NCBI GenBank assembly: GCA_902627325.1
Contig: CACOIM010000001.1
Span: 1-64,000, forward strand
Length of the DNA: 64,000 bases
Reading direction: 5' to 3'
From: an uncultured Prochlorococcus sp.
Lineage (GTDB): Bacteria > Cyanobacteriota > Cyanobacteriia > PCC-6307 > Cyanobiaceae
This document shows positions 37,179-48,537 of the stretch, in pieces. Numbering within the stretch: the stretch's first letter is position 1; every line of letters begins with the position of its first letter. The notes under the pieces are model-generated. The model saw nothing but the letters and a program-made list of their open reading frames with translations, was not told the DNA's origin and searched no databases. The translations under genes were made by a program, and so were the position numbers.

Positions 37179-39167
37179 TTGAATAATTGCAAAATTCAAA
37201 AATTAATATCGCTTTGTCTAACTTTTTCAAATTTATTAATCTTACCAGCGGAGACTCTGGAATTTAATGATGAGAAATCATATTTAAATGATCAGATAAG
37301 TAGCAGAACTCTAATAAAAAAATATTTATTAGTCCCAGAGATATTAGAAAAAAATTATTTTTTTCTCAACTCAGAAAATATAATTGCTGATAATCCGAGA
37401 GAAAATATTGACGAGAAAGTATATGCTGCAGATAATGAATTATTTATTGAATCAAAAGTTCAATCAGAAAAAGATAAGATTTTATATGCGGAAGGGGATG
37501 TAATTGTTAATTATAAAAATAATATTTTAAAAGCTGATAGTCTTGTCTATAACAAAAAAACAAAACTAGCAACGGCAGAGGGTAATATTCAGTTAAAGAT
37601 TAATAATCAAATATTTGAAGCAGAGAAGGTTGAATATGATTTTTCCAAGAATAAAGGTAATTTTAAAAATATTAAAGGATTAATTAATTTTAAATCCATA
37701 ATCTCAGACTTTGATTTAAGTTCAGAGGATATTTATAAAAGGTCTTTATCATTTATTAAAAAAATTAAGAAAGATAAGGTTGTTTTTACACCTGATAGTG
37801 TTGTTAATTGGATTTTTTCTGCAGAAAAATTGGAAATTAATGAAAATAAATGGTCATCAAAAAAAGCATTTTTAACTAATGATTTACTTGATTCAAATCA
37901 AATAAAATTTCAATTTAATGAATTTGAAATTTCTCCCTATAAGGAAAAATTGAAATTGAATTCTAAAATAAATTATTTGATTTTTCAGGATAAAATTAAA
38001 GTCCCATTCTGGGTTGGGAATAGAACTATTTTTAAAAATAGGGTTGAGTTTCAAAATAGATGGAATATTGGCTACGACAAATTCGGTAAGGATGGGTATT
38101 TTTTAGGAAGAAAATTTAATCCCATACAATTAAAAAATGAATTATTTTTAAATATAGAGCCTCAATTTCTTCTCCAAAGGACTTTAAAAGGATATACAAG
38201 AAGTTTTTCTCAGAAGAATTATTCAATAAATTCTCCCCGCGTAGAGAGAAATATTTCATTATCAGATTATTTTGGTTTAAGTTCATCGATTGAAGGAAGT
38301 ATTAAAAATTGGGATATAGAAATAACTAAGGAATTAAATTCCTTGGATTTGGATAAGTTTGCGAATGCATTTAGAACTAAAGCAGAATTTATTAAAGAAA
38401 TTACTTTATTTGATAATATTTTTGTAAATAGACTATTTGGAGCATATAGAGAGCGTATTTGGAATGGTTCAATTGGAGAATCAGAAATCTTTAGAGCATA
38501 TGGTTGGAAATTAGAGAAAGCAAATTCTTGGAGCAATGGCTCAAAGGCAAGTAATCAATTAATTAATATTGGTATTGGAGATTATAAAGCTGAAGAATTA
38601 AACTCTCAAAATTTTATTGAAAGCTTCAAAGGAAGCATTAATTACCAATTAAACCAAAAAATAACTCTTAAAAAGCAAAACACTAAAACAGAGTATATTG
38701 ACAAGTCTTATGAATATATCCCAACACCAATCAAAAGAGGTATTTTTATTAATACACAGCTTATAGCTAATTATAATTTATATAAGCATGGAAATTATCA
38801 GCATTATTTTGGTATAGGTATAGGGCCGGAATTTGTATTTGGGGATTTTAAGAGAGATTATTTTGACTATACTCGTATAGCAGCATTTCCCTTATATAGA
38901 TTTAAAAGTGGTAAAAGCCTTTTTAAATTTGATCAAATCTCTGAAAATTTTATACTTAATTTAATACTTGATCAACAGCTAGTGGGTCCATTATTAATGC
39001 AAGCTAAGGCCACACTCAATTTAGATAATGATTCAGATAAATACGGAGAATTTATATACTCAAATATTGGAATTAATTTACAAAAGAGATCATATAGTTT
39101 TGGCCTTTTTTATCAGCCACATAATCAAGCCGGTGGTATAAGTTTTAGCTTAAATGGATTTAAGTAA
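37179..39167 (+). CDS. LptD/OstA-like outer-membrane protein (DUF3769 type)
   Basis: A 662-aa protein with a signal-peptide-like N-terminus (KLISLCLTFSNLLILPAETL), an OstA-like beta-jellyroll region (about 85-170; ILYAEGDVIVNYKNNILKAD, LATAEGNIQL) and a long beta-strand-rich C-terminus typical of an outer-membrane barrel. It most resembles the cyanobacterial counterpart of the LPS-insertion protein LptD. TTG start. Its end overlaps the convergent leuD by 8 bp. Confidence 0.75.
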   Translation: MNNCKIQKLISLCLTFSNLLILPAETLEFNDEKSYLNDQISSRTLIKKYLLVPEILEKNYFFLNSENIIADNPRENIDEKVYAADNELFIESKVQSEKDKILYAEGDVIVNYKNNILKADSLVYNKKTKLATAEGNIQLKINNQIFEAEKVEYDFSKNKGNFKNIKGLINFKSIISDFDLSSEDIYKRSLSFIKKIKKDKVVFTPDSVVNWIFSAEKLEINENKWSSKKAFLTNDLLDSNQIKFQFNEFEISPYKEKLKLNSKINYLIFQDKIKVPFWVGNRTIFKNRVEFQNRWNIGYDKFGKDGYFLGRKFNPIQLKNELFLNIEPQFLLQRTLKGYTRSFSQKNYSINSPRVERNISLSDYFGLSSSIEGSIKNWDIEITKELNSLDLDKFANAFRTKAEFIKEITLFDNIFVNRLFGAYRERIWNGSIGESEIFRAYGWKLEKANSWSNGSKASNQLINIGIGDYKAEELNSQNFIESFKGSINYQLNQKITLKKQNTKTEYIDKSYEYIPTPIKRGIFINTQLIANYNLYKHGNYQHYFGIGIGPEFVFGDFKRDYFDYTRIAAFPLYRFKSGKSLFKFDQISENFILNLILDQQLVGPLLMQAKATLNLDNDSDKYGEFIYSNIGINLQKRSYSFGLFYQPHNQAGGISFSLNGFK

Positions 39168-39786
39168 TTCTTAATTTATTTAAATTAATGTATGGTAACT
39201 CATTGATTTTTCTTTCTATGAGTTCAATATTATTTAAAAGTGTTGAAGTCGCATCCCACTCCCCAGATAAGAACATATTTTTAGATGATTCTTTAAGTTC
39301 TAAATGATGTGCTATTGATTTCTCAAAAGCAATAATATTTTTAATATCAATTTCAAAAAACAAGGTTTCTTCTCTTGATCTATCCTGTAAGGATTTAATT
39401 TTTTTCTTTGGCAATGTAAAGCATGGGATCCCAATAGCAAGACAATTACTATAGAAAATTTCCGCGAAACTTTCCCCAATAATTGCCCTAATACCCCAAC
39501 GCATTAGTGCCTGAGGGGCATGTTCTCTACTAGAACCGCATCCAAAATTACTATTTACTATGAGTATAGAAGCACTTTGATTTGTTTTTAAATCAAACGG
39601 ATGTTTACCTTTAAAATCTTTTCTATCATCTTCAAAAACTGCATCTCCTAAAGATTCAAAGTCTACACATTTTAAAAATCTTGCGGGAATGATTCTATCT
39701 GTGTCAATATCATCTCCCTCTAAAGACATACAAATACCATTAATTTTCAAGATTTTCCCTTGTGGAGCTTGAAATTCTTCTTTCAT
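39160..39786 (-). CDS. leuD: 3-isopropylmalate dehydratase small subunit
   Basis: A 208-aa swivel domain of isopropylmalate isomerase, with [16 protein letters not shown] and [19 protein letters not shown]. It works with LeuC in leucine synthesis. ATGA overlap with leuC indicates coupled translation. Confidence 0.95.
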   Translation of the reverse strand: MKEEFQAPQGKILKINGICMSLEGDDIDTDRIIPARFLKCVDFESLGDAVFEDDRKDFKGKHPFDLKTNQSASILIVNSNFGCGSSREHAPQALMRWGIRAIIGESFAEIFYSNCLAIGIPCFTLPKKKIKSLQDRSREETLFFEIDIKNIIAFEKSIAHHLELKESSKNMFLSGEWDATSTLLNNIELIERKINELPYINLNKLRIT

Positions 39787-41192
39787 TTTTTTAAGAATTC
39801 TCTAACATCACTGACTTTTCCTTCTATAGCCGCAGCAGCTACCATCGCAGGACTCATAAGTAGAGTTCTTCCACTTGGTGATCCTTGCCTCCCTTTAAAG
39901 TTCCTATTACTTGAACTCGCACTTACTTGATTGCCTGTTAATTTATCAGGATTCATTGCTAAGCACATTGAACATCCTGGTTCTCTCCATTGAAAACCTG
40001 CTTCCTTAAATATTTTATCAAGTCCCTCTTCAATTGCCGCTTTAGCAACTTTTTCTGATCCTGGGACCACAAAAGCTTTAACATTTGGAGATACCTTATG
40101 GTTTTGTATAATTTCAGCAGCAACTCTCAAGTCGCTAATTCTACCATTTGTGCAACTTCCAATAAAACAAACATCTATAGGAGTATTTTTAATTGCTTGC
40201 CCTGGACTTAATCCCATGTATTCATAAGCTTCTCCTGCTATGAATTGATCATCAATACTAAGTTCTTTTAATTCTGGAATTTTTTGACTCACTCCAATAC
40301 TTTGTCCAGGTGTTATGCCCCATGTAACGGTAGGTTCTACTTGTGAAGCGTCAATTAATACTACATCATCGTATTTAGCATCTTTTTCACTTGCCAGTGA
40401 TTGCCACCACTCAACTGCCCTAGCCCAGTTTTCGTTTTTAGGAGCAAATTGTCTCTCTTGTATATATTTAAAAGTAATTTGATCTGGATTGACATAACCA
40501 CATCTAGCTCCTCCCTCAATCGACATATTACAGATTGTCATTCTCTCTTCCATTGATAACAAATCTATTGCAGGACCTGAGAACTCATAAGCATAACCAA
40601 CTCCAGCCTTTACACCAAGTTTATTAATAATATGAAGTACAAGATCTTTTGCAAATACTCCTTCAGATAATCTGTTTTTGCACCATATTTGTCTGACTTT
40701 TAATTTATTCATAGCAAGTGTTTGGCTTGCAAGGACATCTCGAACTTGACTAGTACCAATACCAAAGGCAATTGATCCAAAAGCTCCATGAGTAGAAGTA
40801 TGTGAGTCTCCGCATGCGATCGTCATCCCTGGCTGAGTAAGACCAAGTTCAGGAGCCACAACATGGACAATCCCTTGACTACCACTACCGATATTAAAAA
40901 ATTTTATTTTATGTTTTTTGCAATTTTTCTCTAATGTATCAATCATTTGTTCCGCTAAAGTGTCTTTGAATGGCCTACTTTGATTATCTGTTGGAACAAT
41001 ATGGTCAACTGTTGCTATTGTTCTAGATGGAAATTTAACATTTAAATTTTTGTCTTTTAATGCACCAAAAGCCTGCGGACTAGTAACTTCATGAATAAGA
41101 TGTAAACCAATAAATAATTGGGATGACCCCCCAGGTAGATCAGCAACTTTGTGCAAATCCCAGACTTTATCAAATAGGGTGTTTTGACTCAC
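39783..41192 (-). CDS. leuC: 3-isopropylmalate dehydratase large subunit
   Basis: A 469-aa aconitase-family protein that isomerises 2- to 3-isopropylmalate. The 4Fe-4S ligands appear in [14 protein letters not shown] and in the [13 protein letters not shown] pair; [12 protein letters not shown] is also present. It is the first of the leuCD pair and lies 21 bp after cinA, so a cinA-leuC-leuD transcript is possible. Confidence 0.96.
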   Translation of the reverse strand: MSQNTLFDKVWDLHKVADLPGGSSQLFIGLHLIHEVTSPQAFGALKDKNLNVKFPSRTIATVDHIVPTDNQSRPFKDTLAEQMIDTLEKNCKKHKIKFFNIGSGSQGIVHVVAPELGLTQPGMTIACGDSHTSTHGAFGSIAFGIGTSQVRDVLASQTLAMNKLKVRQIWCKNRLSEGVFAKDLVLHIINKLGVKAGVGYAYEFSGPAIDLLSMEERMTICNMSIEGGARCGYVNPDQITFKYIQERQFAPKNENWARAVEWWQSLASEKDAKYDDVVLIDASQVEPTVTWGITPGQSIGVSQKIPELKELSIDDQFIAGEAYEYMGLSPGQAIKNTPIDVCFIGSCTNGRISDLRVAAEIIQNHKVSPNVKAFVVPGSEKVAKAAIEEGLDKIFKEAGFQWREPGCSMCLAMNPDKLTGNQVSASSSNRNFKGRQGSPSGRTLLMSPAMVAAAAIEGKVSDVREFLKK

Positions 41193-41213
41193 CGTTCAAA
41201 AAATTACAACTTA

Positions 41214-42506
41214 CTAAGATAATAAGATTAATCGAAGACTGTTTAAACAGTCATTTACACTTAGTCTCTGAATTTCATTCCTGTTTCTTAGAGGATTATA
41301 TTGTTTCTTGATTTTTATTATCTTATTATTAGGGCCTGTAATTGCAATATAGACTAAACCAATTGGCTTTGAATCGCTACCACCATCAGGGCCTGCGATA
41401 CCACTAACAGAGATTGCCCAATCTGATTTAAGTTTATTTTTTACTCCGATTGACATTGATTCTGCTACTTCCTCAGATACAGCCCCAAAACTATTAATAA
41501 GGTTTATGGGTACATCTAATAATGAGTGTTTTAATTCATTACTATATGCAATTACACCTCCTTTGAATACTTTGGAGGAACCAGAAACAGATGTTATGTA
41601 AGAAGAAAGTAACCCTCCAGTGCAAGATTCTGCAAAAACTATTGATTCATTTCTCTTAATTAATTCCTTGACAAGAATGGATTGCAGACTCTCATTATCT
41701 TCTCCAAATATATTTTTTGAAAATGTTTCTTTGAGTTCTTTTTTAATTGGTTTGATTAAGAGTTTTGCTTCAGATACGCTTTTAGCTTTAGTTGTTATTC
41801 TTAGTTTTACCTCCTCTAAACTTGCATAAGGAGCAATTGTTGGATTTTTTAATTCAAGTAGATCTTTTATAGTTTCTGACACTGTTGCTTCGCCGATACC
41901 TGTTAATTTTAATGTATTGGAAAAAAAGATAGATCCATCTGAAAAATTACTTTTAATAAAGTTATAAGCAGTTTCTTCCCACATGACCTTCATTTCATCT
42001 GGTACTCCGGGGAAAGTTAGGATCGTAAAATTTTCTTTAGGTTTCCATATCATCCCAGGAGCTGTACCCTTTGGATTATTAATTATTTGAGCATCTTTTG
42101 GGAAAAAACATTGTTTTTTTAAACTCAAGTTTGTAATATAAGGCTTCTTTTGCGATAACTTCATTTTAATTCCCTCCCAAATAGATTCCCTTGCATAAAT
42201 CTTTTGATTAAACGCTTTCGCTATCGATTCGGTTGTTAAATCATCTGGGGTTGGTCCGAGACCTCCAGTGGTTATAAGTAAATTGCTTCTCATTGATATT
42301 TCTTTAATTAATTTAGAAAGTCTTTCAGCATTATCACCAATGGTAGTTTGTCTAAAGTGATTTAAACCTAATATTGATAATTGTTCTGCTATCCATCTTG
42401 CATTAGTATTAACAATATTTCCAAGCAATAGCTCTGTACCTATTGAAAGAATTTCTACTCCTTCTTTAATCTCTTTATTTAATAGATGTTTCAAGTTTGT
42501 TTTCAT
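41214..42506 (-). CDS. cinA: CinA-like protein (MoCF domain plus CinA deamidase-type domain)
   Basis: About 430 aa. The N-terminal MoCF-like domain has [19 protein letters not shown] and [13 protein letters not shown]; the C-terminal domain has [22 protein letters not shown] and [15 protein letters not shown]. Family members hydrolyse ADP-ribose or deamidate nicotinamide mononucleotide. The start is uncertain: the track uses 42524, but ATG at 42506 gives MKTNLKHLL. It overlaps the 3' end of glyA by about 30 bp. Confidence 0.92.
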   Translation of the reverse strand: MKTNLKHLLNKEIKEGVEILSIGTELLLGNIVNTNARWIAEQLSILGLNHFRQTTIGDNAERLSKLIKEISMRSNLLITTGGLGPTPDDLTTESIAKAFNQKIYARESIWEGIKMKLSQKKPYITNLSLKKQCFFPKDAQIINNPKGTAPGMIWKPKENFTILTFPGVPDEMKVMWEETAYNFIKSNFSDGSIFFSNTLKLTGIGEATVSETIKDLLELKNPTIAPYASLEEVKLRITTKAKSVSEAKLLIKPIKKELKETFSKNIFGEDNESLQSILVKELIKRNESIVFAESCTGGLLSSYITSVSGSSKVFKGGVIAYSNELKHSLLDVPINLINSFGAVSEEVAESMSIGVKNKLKSDWAISVSGIAGPDGGSDSKPIGLVYIAITGPNNKIIKIKKQYNPLRNRNEIQRLSVNDCLNSLRLILLS

Positions 42507-43746
42507 AAAGAGGAAAATGATCACATAAATTTTTAACTCTTTCTTTACATGTTTCCTCTATAGATAAGTTTTCAGGATTTTGTAATCTATCTGCTATTAT
42601 ATTCCCAATTTCTACAAATGCTTTTTCGTCAAAACCTCTAGTCGTTAAAGCTGCAGTCCCTAATCTTAATCCGCTTGTGACGAAGGGTGATTCTGGATCG
42701 TATGGAACTGTATTCTTATTAGCTGTAATATTTACTTCACTTACTAATAGATCAGCAACTTTTCCAGTCATGTTAATACTTCTTAAGTCTAGAAGTACAA
42801 TATGATTATCAGTACCTCCACTAACTATATTAATACCCCTATCCTTTATTGTCTTAGCCAATACCTTTGCATTACTAATAATTTTTTTTGAGTATTCTCT
42901 AAAACTCGGTTCTAATGCTTCTCCAAAAGCGACTGCTTTTGCTGCAATAATATGCTCTAGAGGGCCACCTTGAGTTCCAGGGAAAACTGCTTTATCGAAA
43001 CTTTTCCCAAAATCTTTATCTCTACACAAAATTAATCCTCCTCTTGGACCCCTTAGAGTCTTGTGAGTAGTGGTTGTTACAACATCACAATGAGGAATAG
43101 GATTTGGATGTAAATTACTTGCTACTAATCCTGCTATATGAGCAATATCAGCCATTAAATAAGCACCAACTTCATCTGCAATTTTTCTGAACTCTAAGAA
43201 ATCTATTGTTCTTGGGTAAGCAGAATACCCACATATAATTAATTTTGGTTTTTTTGCAATAGCAATTTCTCTGATCTGATTAAAATTTAAAAGATTAGTA
43301 TCTTTATCCACACCATAGTGAAAAGATTTAAACCATTTACCACTCATATTCACTGGTGATCCGTGGGTTAGGTGACCACCATGAGATAAATCCATACCTA
43401 ATATTGAATCGCCAGGCTGGAGTAAACTTAAAAATACAGCTGTATTCGCTTGGGCTCCACTATGAGGCTGAACATTTGCCCAATCTGCATTAAATAACTT
43501 TTTTGCCCTATTTATAGCTAATTCTTCAATTTCATCTACAAATTCACAACCGCCATAATATCTTTTATGAGGAAGTCCTTCTGCATATTTATTAGTTAAT
43601 ACTGAACCTTGTGCTTCCATAACTGCTTGGGAAGTAAAATTCTCACTTGCTATTAATTCAAGGTGACTTTGTTGACGATGATTCTCTTTATTAATTAAAT
43701 TAGAAATTATTGGATCACTTACCTCTAATTTGTTGATAAGGCTCAT
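42475..43746 (-). CDS. glyA: Serine hydroxymethyltransferase
   Basis: A 423-aa PLP enzyme interconverting serine and glycine with tetrahydrofolate. The PLP-lysine motif [27 protein letters not shown] and the N-terminal [11 protein letters not shown] are present. It is first in a likely glyA-cinA-leuC-leuD series, and tRNA-Arg lies 78 bp upstream on the same strand. Confidence 0.97.
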   Translation of the reverse strand: MSLINKLEVSDPIISNLINKENHRQQSHLELIASENFTSQAVMEAQGSVLTNKYAEGLPHKRYYGGCEFVDEIEELAINRAKKLFNADWANVQPHSGAQANTAVFLSLLQPGDSILGMDLSHGGHLTHGSPVNMSGKWFKSFHYGVDKDTNLLNFNQIREIAIAKKPKLIICGYSAYPRTIDFLEFRKIADEVGAYLMADIAHIAGLVASNLHPNPIPHCDVVTTTTHKTLRGPRGGLILCRDKDFGKSFDKAVFPGTQGGPLEHIIAAKAVAFGEALEPSFREYSKKIISNAKVLAKTIKDRGINIVSGGTDNHIVLLDLRSINMTGKVADLLVSEVNITANKNTVPYDPESPFVTSGLRLGTAALTTRGFDEKAFVEIGNIIADRLQNPENLSIEETCKERVKNLCDHFPLYENKLETSIK

Positions 43747-43824
43747 TGAAAAATTTTTTGATTAAATTAAATATAATAGAAAATTAAAAAAAAAATATAA
43801 AAAAAATATTTGATAGTTGAATAA

Positions 43825-43898
43825 CGCGCCTGGAGAGATTCGAACTCCCGACACTCTGATCCGTAGTCAGATGCTCTAATCCACTGAGCTACAGGCGC
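43825..43898 (-). tRNA. tRNA-Arg (anticodon ACG)
   Basis: Read on the minus strand: acceptor GCGCCTG / CAGGCGC, D arm GCTCAGTGGATTAGAGC, anticodon loop CTACGGA (ACG) and T arm GGGAGTTCGAATCTCTC. It is a complete 74-nt tRNA without encoded CCA. Confidence 0.97.
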
Positions 43899-44140
43899 AT
43901 ACTTATGTAATATCACTGTTCTTGGGTCTGTTAGTCAACTAAAATTTGATATTAAATATTTATTATTAACAATCGTAAGTTTAAGAATAATTTAATTTAT
44001 TTTTTATGTCTTTTATAACGAGTACAAAAAGTTTAATTATTATCTCAATTATGTAAAGTGATCTTTTAAAAATTTGAATACACTTTATATTTATTTATAT
44101 TTTAATTATCTTAAAATAATAATAATTTAAGAAATTTTTT

Positions 44141-44428
44141 ATGAATCTAAAAAATAATTCAATAAGTGATTTAGAAAATTTAATTGCAGAAACAATTTGT
44201 TTAAAAATTGAGAAATGGAATCTTTATTTGGGAGATGCTGGCCTAGCTAGGAAATTAGCAATAGAATGCCTGACTAATATCTCAAAAGGCACAGAAAATG
44301 CTGTTCGTATAGCTTTGGACTCAGTCAAAGTATCTATTGGTGACGGCTCTGAAAAATTAACTCTCTCAAAATGTATTATTACTGCACAAAAAAAAGATTT
44401 AGAAAATTTATTGGAAGATTTTATTTAA
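44141..44428 (+). CDS. DUF3181-family protein
   Basis: A 95-aa soluble helical protein. The central KWNLYLGDAGLARKLAIECL and the C-terminal ILTAQ-like ending (IITAQKKDLENLLEDF) match the cyanobacterial family DUF3181, of unknown role. Its last 8 bp overlap the end of the convergent murJ. About 240 bp upstream hold nothing I can name. Confidence 0.8.
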   Translation: MNLKNNSISDLENLIAETICLKIEKWNLYLGDAGLARKLAIECLTNISKGTENAVRIALDSVKVSIGDGSEKLTLSKCIITAQKKDLENLLEDFI

Positions 44429-46010
44429 AGATTGATTTTAAGAAAGTTACTTCTAATTTATTAACTTTAAAAAGTTTAGTAATAAAGAAATAAATAGAAC
44501 CGTAAAGAGTGCTCCCGCTAAGCAACATAATTACCTTAAAAAATTCATTAAGATTGGGTTTGTGTAAATTAAGGATAGTGTGAGAAATAATTATTGCAAA
44601 AATGCAGGCAATTAATATTAAAAAAGTTTTCCTTATTAAAAATATTTGCGGTAGAGGTTTAATAAATTTTTCAAGCTTCAAAGACAAGATTATGCAAATT
44701 AATAAATTTACAATACCTGATGAAATCACAAGACCAACTACTCCAAAATTATAAGGTAAAAGATTTCTAGAATTTTGAATAGGAGCTCCTATAAGCAACC
44801 AATCCCAAAAAAAATTAAGTCCAATGCCGAATATTGATAAACTAAAAGGTAAATTTGTTTCTTCAATCGAATAATATATCCTTATTAGTAAATCTCTAAA
44901 AAGATAGGCGGGCAAACCTAAAGCGTAAGCAATCAGTATATTTTTAACAATAATGGCAGATTGTTCATTAAAGGCGCCCCTCTGAAAAACTAGATCAATT
45001 AATAACTCGTCAAAACAAATAAAGAATCCCATCATTAAAAATGTTGCTAATAAGCAATATTCGATATTTGATATTAAGATTTTATTTAATTTTCTTTTGT
45101 TTTTATTTATTAATTCAGCAATTTGAGGAAGTAAAGGAAGAATAAGTGCATTTGATAAAATTCCTAAAGGCGCTTGAATCAGTAAATTCCCATATGCTAA
45201 TCCTGAAGCTGCTCCTTTAAAACTAGATGCAAAAAACATATCAACGAAGACATTAATTTGTCCAAGTCCAGAAGAAAAAGATGTGGGAATTATTAAATTA
45301 AAAATTCTAGTTTCTTCTTTAAAAGTTTTTCTTAAATTTAATCTAAATTTGATTAAGCCAATCTTATAAGTTTCGTAAATTTGAATATTTGTTTGAATAA
45401 AAGTTCCAGTCAACGTAGCTAGAGGAAGTAACTCCGAATAAAACAGATTATTAAAAATCTGATTTTTTAGGTTAAAAAACCAGTAGATAGTAATAAATAT
45501 AATTGTGATAATACTTACTATTATTGGACTAATAGTTGAAAGAAAAAATTTATTTTTAGAGTTTAAAGCACCATAACTCAATCCATTAAAACCTGATAAT
45601 GGGATGCATGGAGAAAGGATTTTTAATTGCTTCGCAGCAATAAATTGTGTATCTTTATCCAAATTTGGCCCAACAATATTGATTATTAATTCTGCATTTA
45701 AAAAAATTAATAATGCAATAATCAATAAAAATAATATGATTTTTAAACTGATATTTTGCATAATTTTACTTGCTTTGTTGTCTTCTAATGGAGTTAGAAC
45801 TGCAACAACGGCGTTATGTAAAGGTCCATTTATTCCTCCAATTATTACTATTAGAAATCCTGGAATTATGTATGCGTAGTTATATGCGTCATAGGCTAAC
45901 CCCACTCCAAACAGCGCAGCTATAAATATTTGTCTTAAAAATCCAGTAAATTTACTAAGTGTAGTTCCAATAGAAATCGAAAATATATTATTTTTGAAAA
46001 ACGAATACAT
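44421..46010 (-). CDS. murJ: MurJ/MviN lipid II flippase
   Basis: A 529-aa polytopic protein with about fourteen hydrophobic segments and the MurJ N-terminus TTLSKFTGFLRQIFIAALFG plus AYNYAYIIPGF. It moves lipid II across the plasma membrane for peptidoglycan synthesis. It is divergent from sfsA across 68 bp. Confidence 0.93.
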   Translation of the reverse strand: MYSFFKNNIFSISIGTTLSKFTGFLRQIFIAALFGVGLAYDAYNYAYIIPGFLIVIIGGINGPLHNAVVAVLTPLEDNKASKIMQNISLKIILFLLIIALLIFLNAELIINIVGPNLDKDTQFIAAKQLKILSPCIPLSGFNGLSYGALNSKNKFFLSTISPIIVSIITIIFITIYWFFNLKNQIFNNLFYSELLPLATLTGTFIQTNIQIYETYKIGLIKFRLNLRKTFKEETRIFNLIIPTSFSSGLGQINVFVDMFFASSFKGAASGLAYGNLLIQAPLGILSNALILPLLPQIAELINKNKRKLNKILISNIEYCLLATFLMMGFFICFDELLIDLVFQRGAFNEQSAIIVKNILIAYALGLPAYLFRDLLIRIYYSIEETNLPFSLSIFGIGLNFFWDWLLIGAPIQNSRNLLPYNFGVVGLVISSGIVNLLICIILSLKLEKFIKPLPQIFLIRKTFLILIACIFAIIISHTILNLHKPNLNEFFKVIMLLSGSTLYGSIYFFITKLFKVNKLEVTFLKSIFK

Positions 46011-46078
46011 TAAATTTAATAAATTTTTAATAGAACTTTTTATATTTGATTATATTGATTTATTAATTATTTTCAAAA

Positions 46079-46837
46079 ATGAGCAAATTATTACTGAAAT
46101 TTGACCCATTAGAAGAAGGCACATTAATTAAACGATATAAAAGATTCCTTGCAGATATTCGTTTAGATGATGGGAGGAAAATTACTGCCCATTGTCCTAA
46201 TACTGGACCTATGAAGGGGTTGTTAACAAATAATTCTAAAGTAAGAGTTAAATTCTGCCCCTCTCCCAAAAGAAAACTTCAATGGACTTGGGAACAAGTA
46301 CAAGTTGTTAATTATAAAAGTGATCAAATATGGGTAGGGATCAATACTTTGCTTGCAAATAAATTAATAAAGAATGTTATCGAGAACAATATTCTAAAAG
46401 AATTTATTGGTGATATTGATCTTATAAAATCAGAAAGGCCATATGGTAAAGATAATAAAAGCAGGATCGATTTCTTATTAACTCCAAAATCATCAAATCC
46501 TGATAATCGAAATATTTATATTGAAGTTAAAAATACAACATGGATTAAAAAAAATATTGCACTTTTCCCAGATACCGTAACATTGAGAGGACAAAAACAT
46601 TTAAAAGATTTAATGTCAATTATTCCAGAATCAAAAGCAATATTGGTGCCTTGTATTACTAGAAATGATGTTGATTTTTTTTCGACTGGAGATGATGAAG
46701 ATCCCAAATATGGAGAGCTATTTAGTCAATCTTTAAAGTTAGGATTGATTGTAATTCCATGTCGTTTAAATTTTTATAGAGATCATATTAATTGGGATAA
46801 AATCGTACCTGTCTTGAGGGATAAAGATGATAAATAA
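46079..46837 (+). CDS. sfsA: SfsA-family protein
   Basis: A 252-aa protein with an N-terminal OB-like part ([26 protein letters not shown]) and a nuclease-like C-terminal part ([32 protein letters not shown]). SfsA was named as a sugar-fermentation stimulator in E. coli; the fold suggests a nuclease. Its cellular role in cyanobacteria is unknown. Confidence 0.93.
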   Translation: MSKLLLKFDPLEEGTLIKRYKRFLADIRLDDGRKITAHCPNTGPMKGLLTNNSKVRVKFCPSPKRKLQWTWEQVQVVNYKSDQIWVGINTLLANKLIKNVIENNILKEFIGDIDLIKSERPYGKDNKSRIDFLLTPKSSNPDNRNIYIEVKNTTWIKKNIALFPDTVTLRGQKHLKDLMSIIPESKAILVPCITRNDVDFFSTGDDEDPKYGELFSQSLKLGLIVIPCRLNFYRDHINWDKIVPVLRDKDDK

Positions 46838-46904
46838 ATAAATAAATTTAAACTATTAATTATCTACCAATAACAATATATTAATTAAACAAAATTTCGA
46901 AAAT

Positions 46905-46918
46905 GTATAAACCACTAC
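46905..46918 (+). promoter_or_regulatory. Perfect NtcA-type box upstream of amt1
   Basis: GTATAAACCACTAC matches GTA-N8-TAC exactly and lies 76 nt before the amt1 ATG. A TAATGT follows 16 nt downstream (46935-46940) and a TATATT follows at 29 nt; neither has the ideal 20-23 nt spacing, so the exact promoter is uncertain. Confidence 0.6.
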
Positions 46919-46994
46919 CAGTTACTAGTTGAATTAATGTTCAAAATTATATTTATGAGGCAGAAGTTCTGTTTCTATTGTTAATTAAAATTTT

Positions 46995-48452
46995 ATGACC
47001 ACTGCTATGCAAACGCCTACAAGGCGTTCTAGGTCTAAATTGCAAGAAGCAAGTCTTGCAGATGGCCCTTTGCTCCTGTTGAGGAGTATCCGCGGATTCA
47101 GTTCAAATCGCTCAATGCTGTGGCTTGCAACTGTTCCATTAGCTTTATTTGGTTTAGGTGTTTTTAATTTATCAGCTCACGCTAATGAATTACCTGAATT
47201 AAATGCAGCTTTTCTTGCTAATAACCTATGGTTACTTATTGCAACAATTTTAGTAATCTTCATGAATGCAGGTTTCGCGATGGTTGAAGCCGGTATGTGT
47301 AGATCTAAAAATGCTGTTAATATCCTCGCTAAGAACCTTTTCGTTTTTGCACTTGCTGTAACTTCATATTGGTTTATTGGATATTCATTAATGTACGGAG
47401 GCAGTCTTATAGATGGCTGGCTTTTCTTTAATGGTTTGTTCTTCGATCCAACAGTAACTCCTGAAACAGTAGCAGATGGAGGCTTAGTTCCTACTGTTGA
47501 CTTCCTTTTTCAAGCAGCTTTTGCGGGAACAGCCGCAACCATCGTTTCTGGTCTAGTTGCAGAAAGAGTAAAGTTTGGTGAATTTGTAGTATTTGCTCTT
47601 ATCCTTACAGCATTTATATATCCAATTGCAGGAAGCTGGAAATGGAACGGTGGATGGCTAGATTCACTTGGCTTTATCGACTTCGCAGGCTCTTCAATTG
47701 TTCATTCAGTCGGAGCTTGGGCAGGTTTAGTAGGTGCAATGCTTCTTGGACCAAGAATCGGAAAGTTCAAAGAAGGCAAACCTCAAGCGATGCCTGGCCA
47801 TAATATGTCTATCGCAACACTTGGAGCCTTAATCCTTTGGATTGGCTGGTATGGCTTTAATCCAGGTTCTCAACTTGCAATGGATCAATGGGTCCCATAT
47901 GTAGCTGTAACGACAACACTTGCAGCTGCTGGTGGAGCAATTGGATCTACTGTTGTTTCAACAATGACTTCTGGTAAACCTGACCTTACTATGACAATTA
48001 ATGGAATTTTGGCTGGCTTGGTAAGTATTACTGCTGGTTGTGGTGATATGACCTTGACAGGATCCTGGTTAGCAGGCTTGGTTGGTGGTGTTATCGTCGT
48101 TTTTGCTGTAGGGGCTCTTGATGCAGCTGGCATTGATGATCCTGTTGGAGCATTCTCTGTTCATGGAGTTTGCGGAGTATGGGGTACCCTTGTTATTGGA
48201 CTTTGGGGAACAGCAGTGCAGGGAGATGGCTCTGGCCTAGGCTTATTCAATGGTGGAGGAATTAATCTACTATTAGTTCAAGCTCTTGGTGCCGGCGTAT
48301 ACGCTCTATGGTCTTTAATTACTTGTTGGATTGCATGGTCTGTTATTGGAGGCTTATTTGGAGGAATCAGAGTTTCTGAATCTGAAGAAATTCAAGGTCT
48401 AGATATCGGTGAACATGGAATGGAAGCATATCCTGACTTTGCCTCAAGGTAA
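46995..48452 (+). CDS. amt1: Ammonium transporter Amt1
   Basis: A 485-aa Amt/Mep protein. A hydrophilic N-terminal stretch of about 45 residues precedes a first hydrophobic segment (signal-type, ending near LSAHANE) and the eleven-helix core: NAGFAMVEAGMCRSKN, the first pore histidine in SSIVHSVGAWAGL and the second in AFSVHGVCGVWGT. It imports ammonium across the plasma membrane. A perfect NtcA box lies upstream and a strong terminator follows, so it is monocistronic. Confidence 0.97.
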   Translation: MTTAMQTPTRRSRSKLQEASLADGPLLLLRSIRGFSSNRSMLWLATVPLALFGLGVFNLSAHANELPELNAAFLANNLWLLIATILVIFMNAGFAMVEAGMCRSKNAVNILAKNLFVFALAVTSYWFIGYSLMYGGSLIDGWLFFNGLFFDPTVTPETVADGGLVPTVDFLFQAAFAGTAATIVSGLVAERVKFGEFVVFALILTAFIYPIAGSWKWNGGWLDSLGFIDFAGSSIVHSVGAWAGLVGAMLLGPRIGKFKEGKPQAMPGHNMSIATLGALILWIGWYGFNPGSQLAMDQWVPYVAVTTTLAAAGGAIGSTVVSTMTSGKPDLTMTINGILAGLVSITAGCGDMTLTGSWLAGLVGGVIVVFAVGALDAAGIDDPVGAFSVHGVCGVWGTLVIGLWGTAVQGDGSGLGLFNGGGINLLLVQALGAGVYALWSLITCWIAWSVIGGLFGGIRVSESEEIQGLDIGEHGMEAYPDFASR

Positions 48453-48470
48453 ATATAAACATCTTAAAAA

Positions 48471-48498
48471 AACCTGACATGTGTCAGGTTTTTTTTTG
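48471..48498 (+). terminator. amt1 rho-independent terminator
   Basis: AACCTGACA-TG-TGTCAGGTT is a perfect 9-bp stem with a 2-nt centre, flanked by A residues and followed by eight or more T residues. Confidence 0.9.
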
Positions 48499-48537
48499 TT
48501 TCTTTAAATTTATTCAAAATGATGTAATATCTTATTC

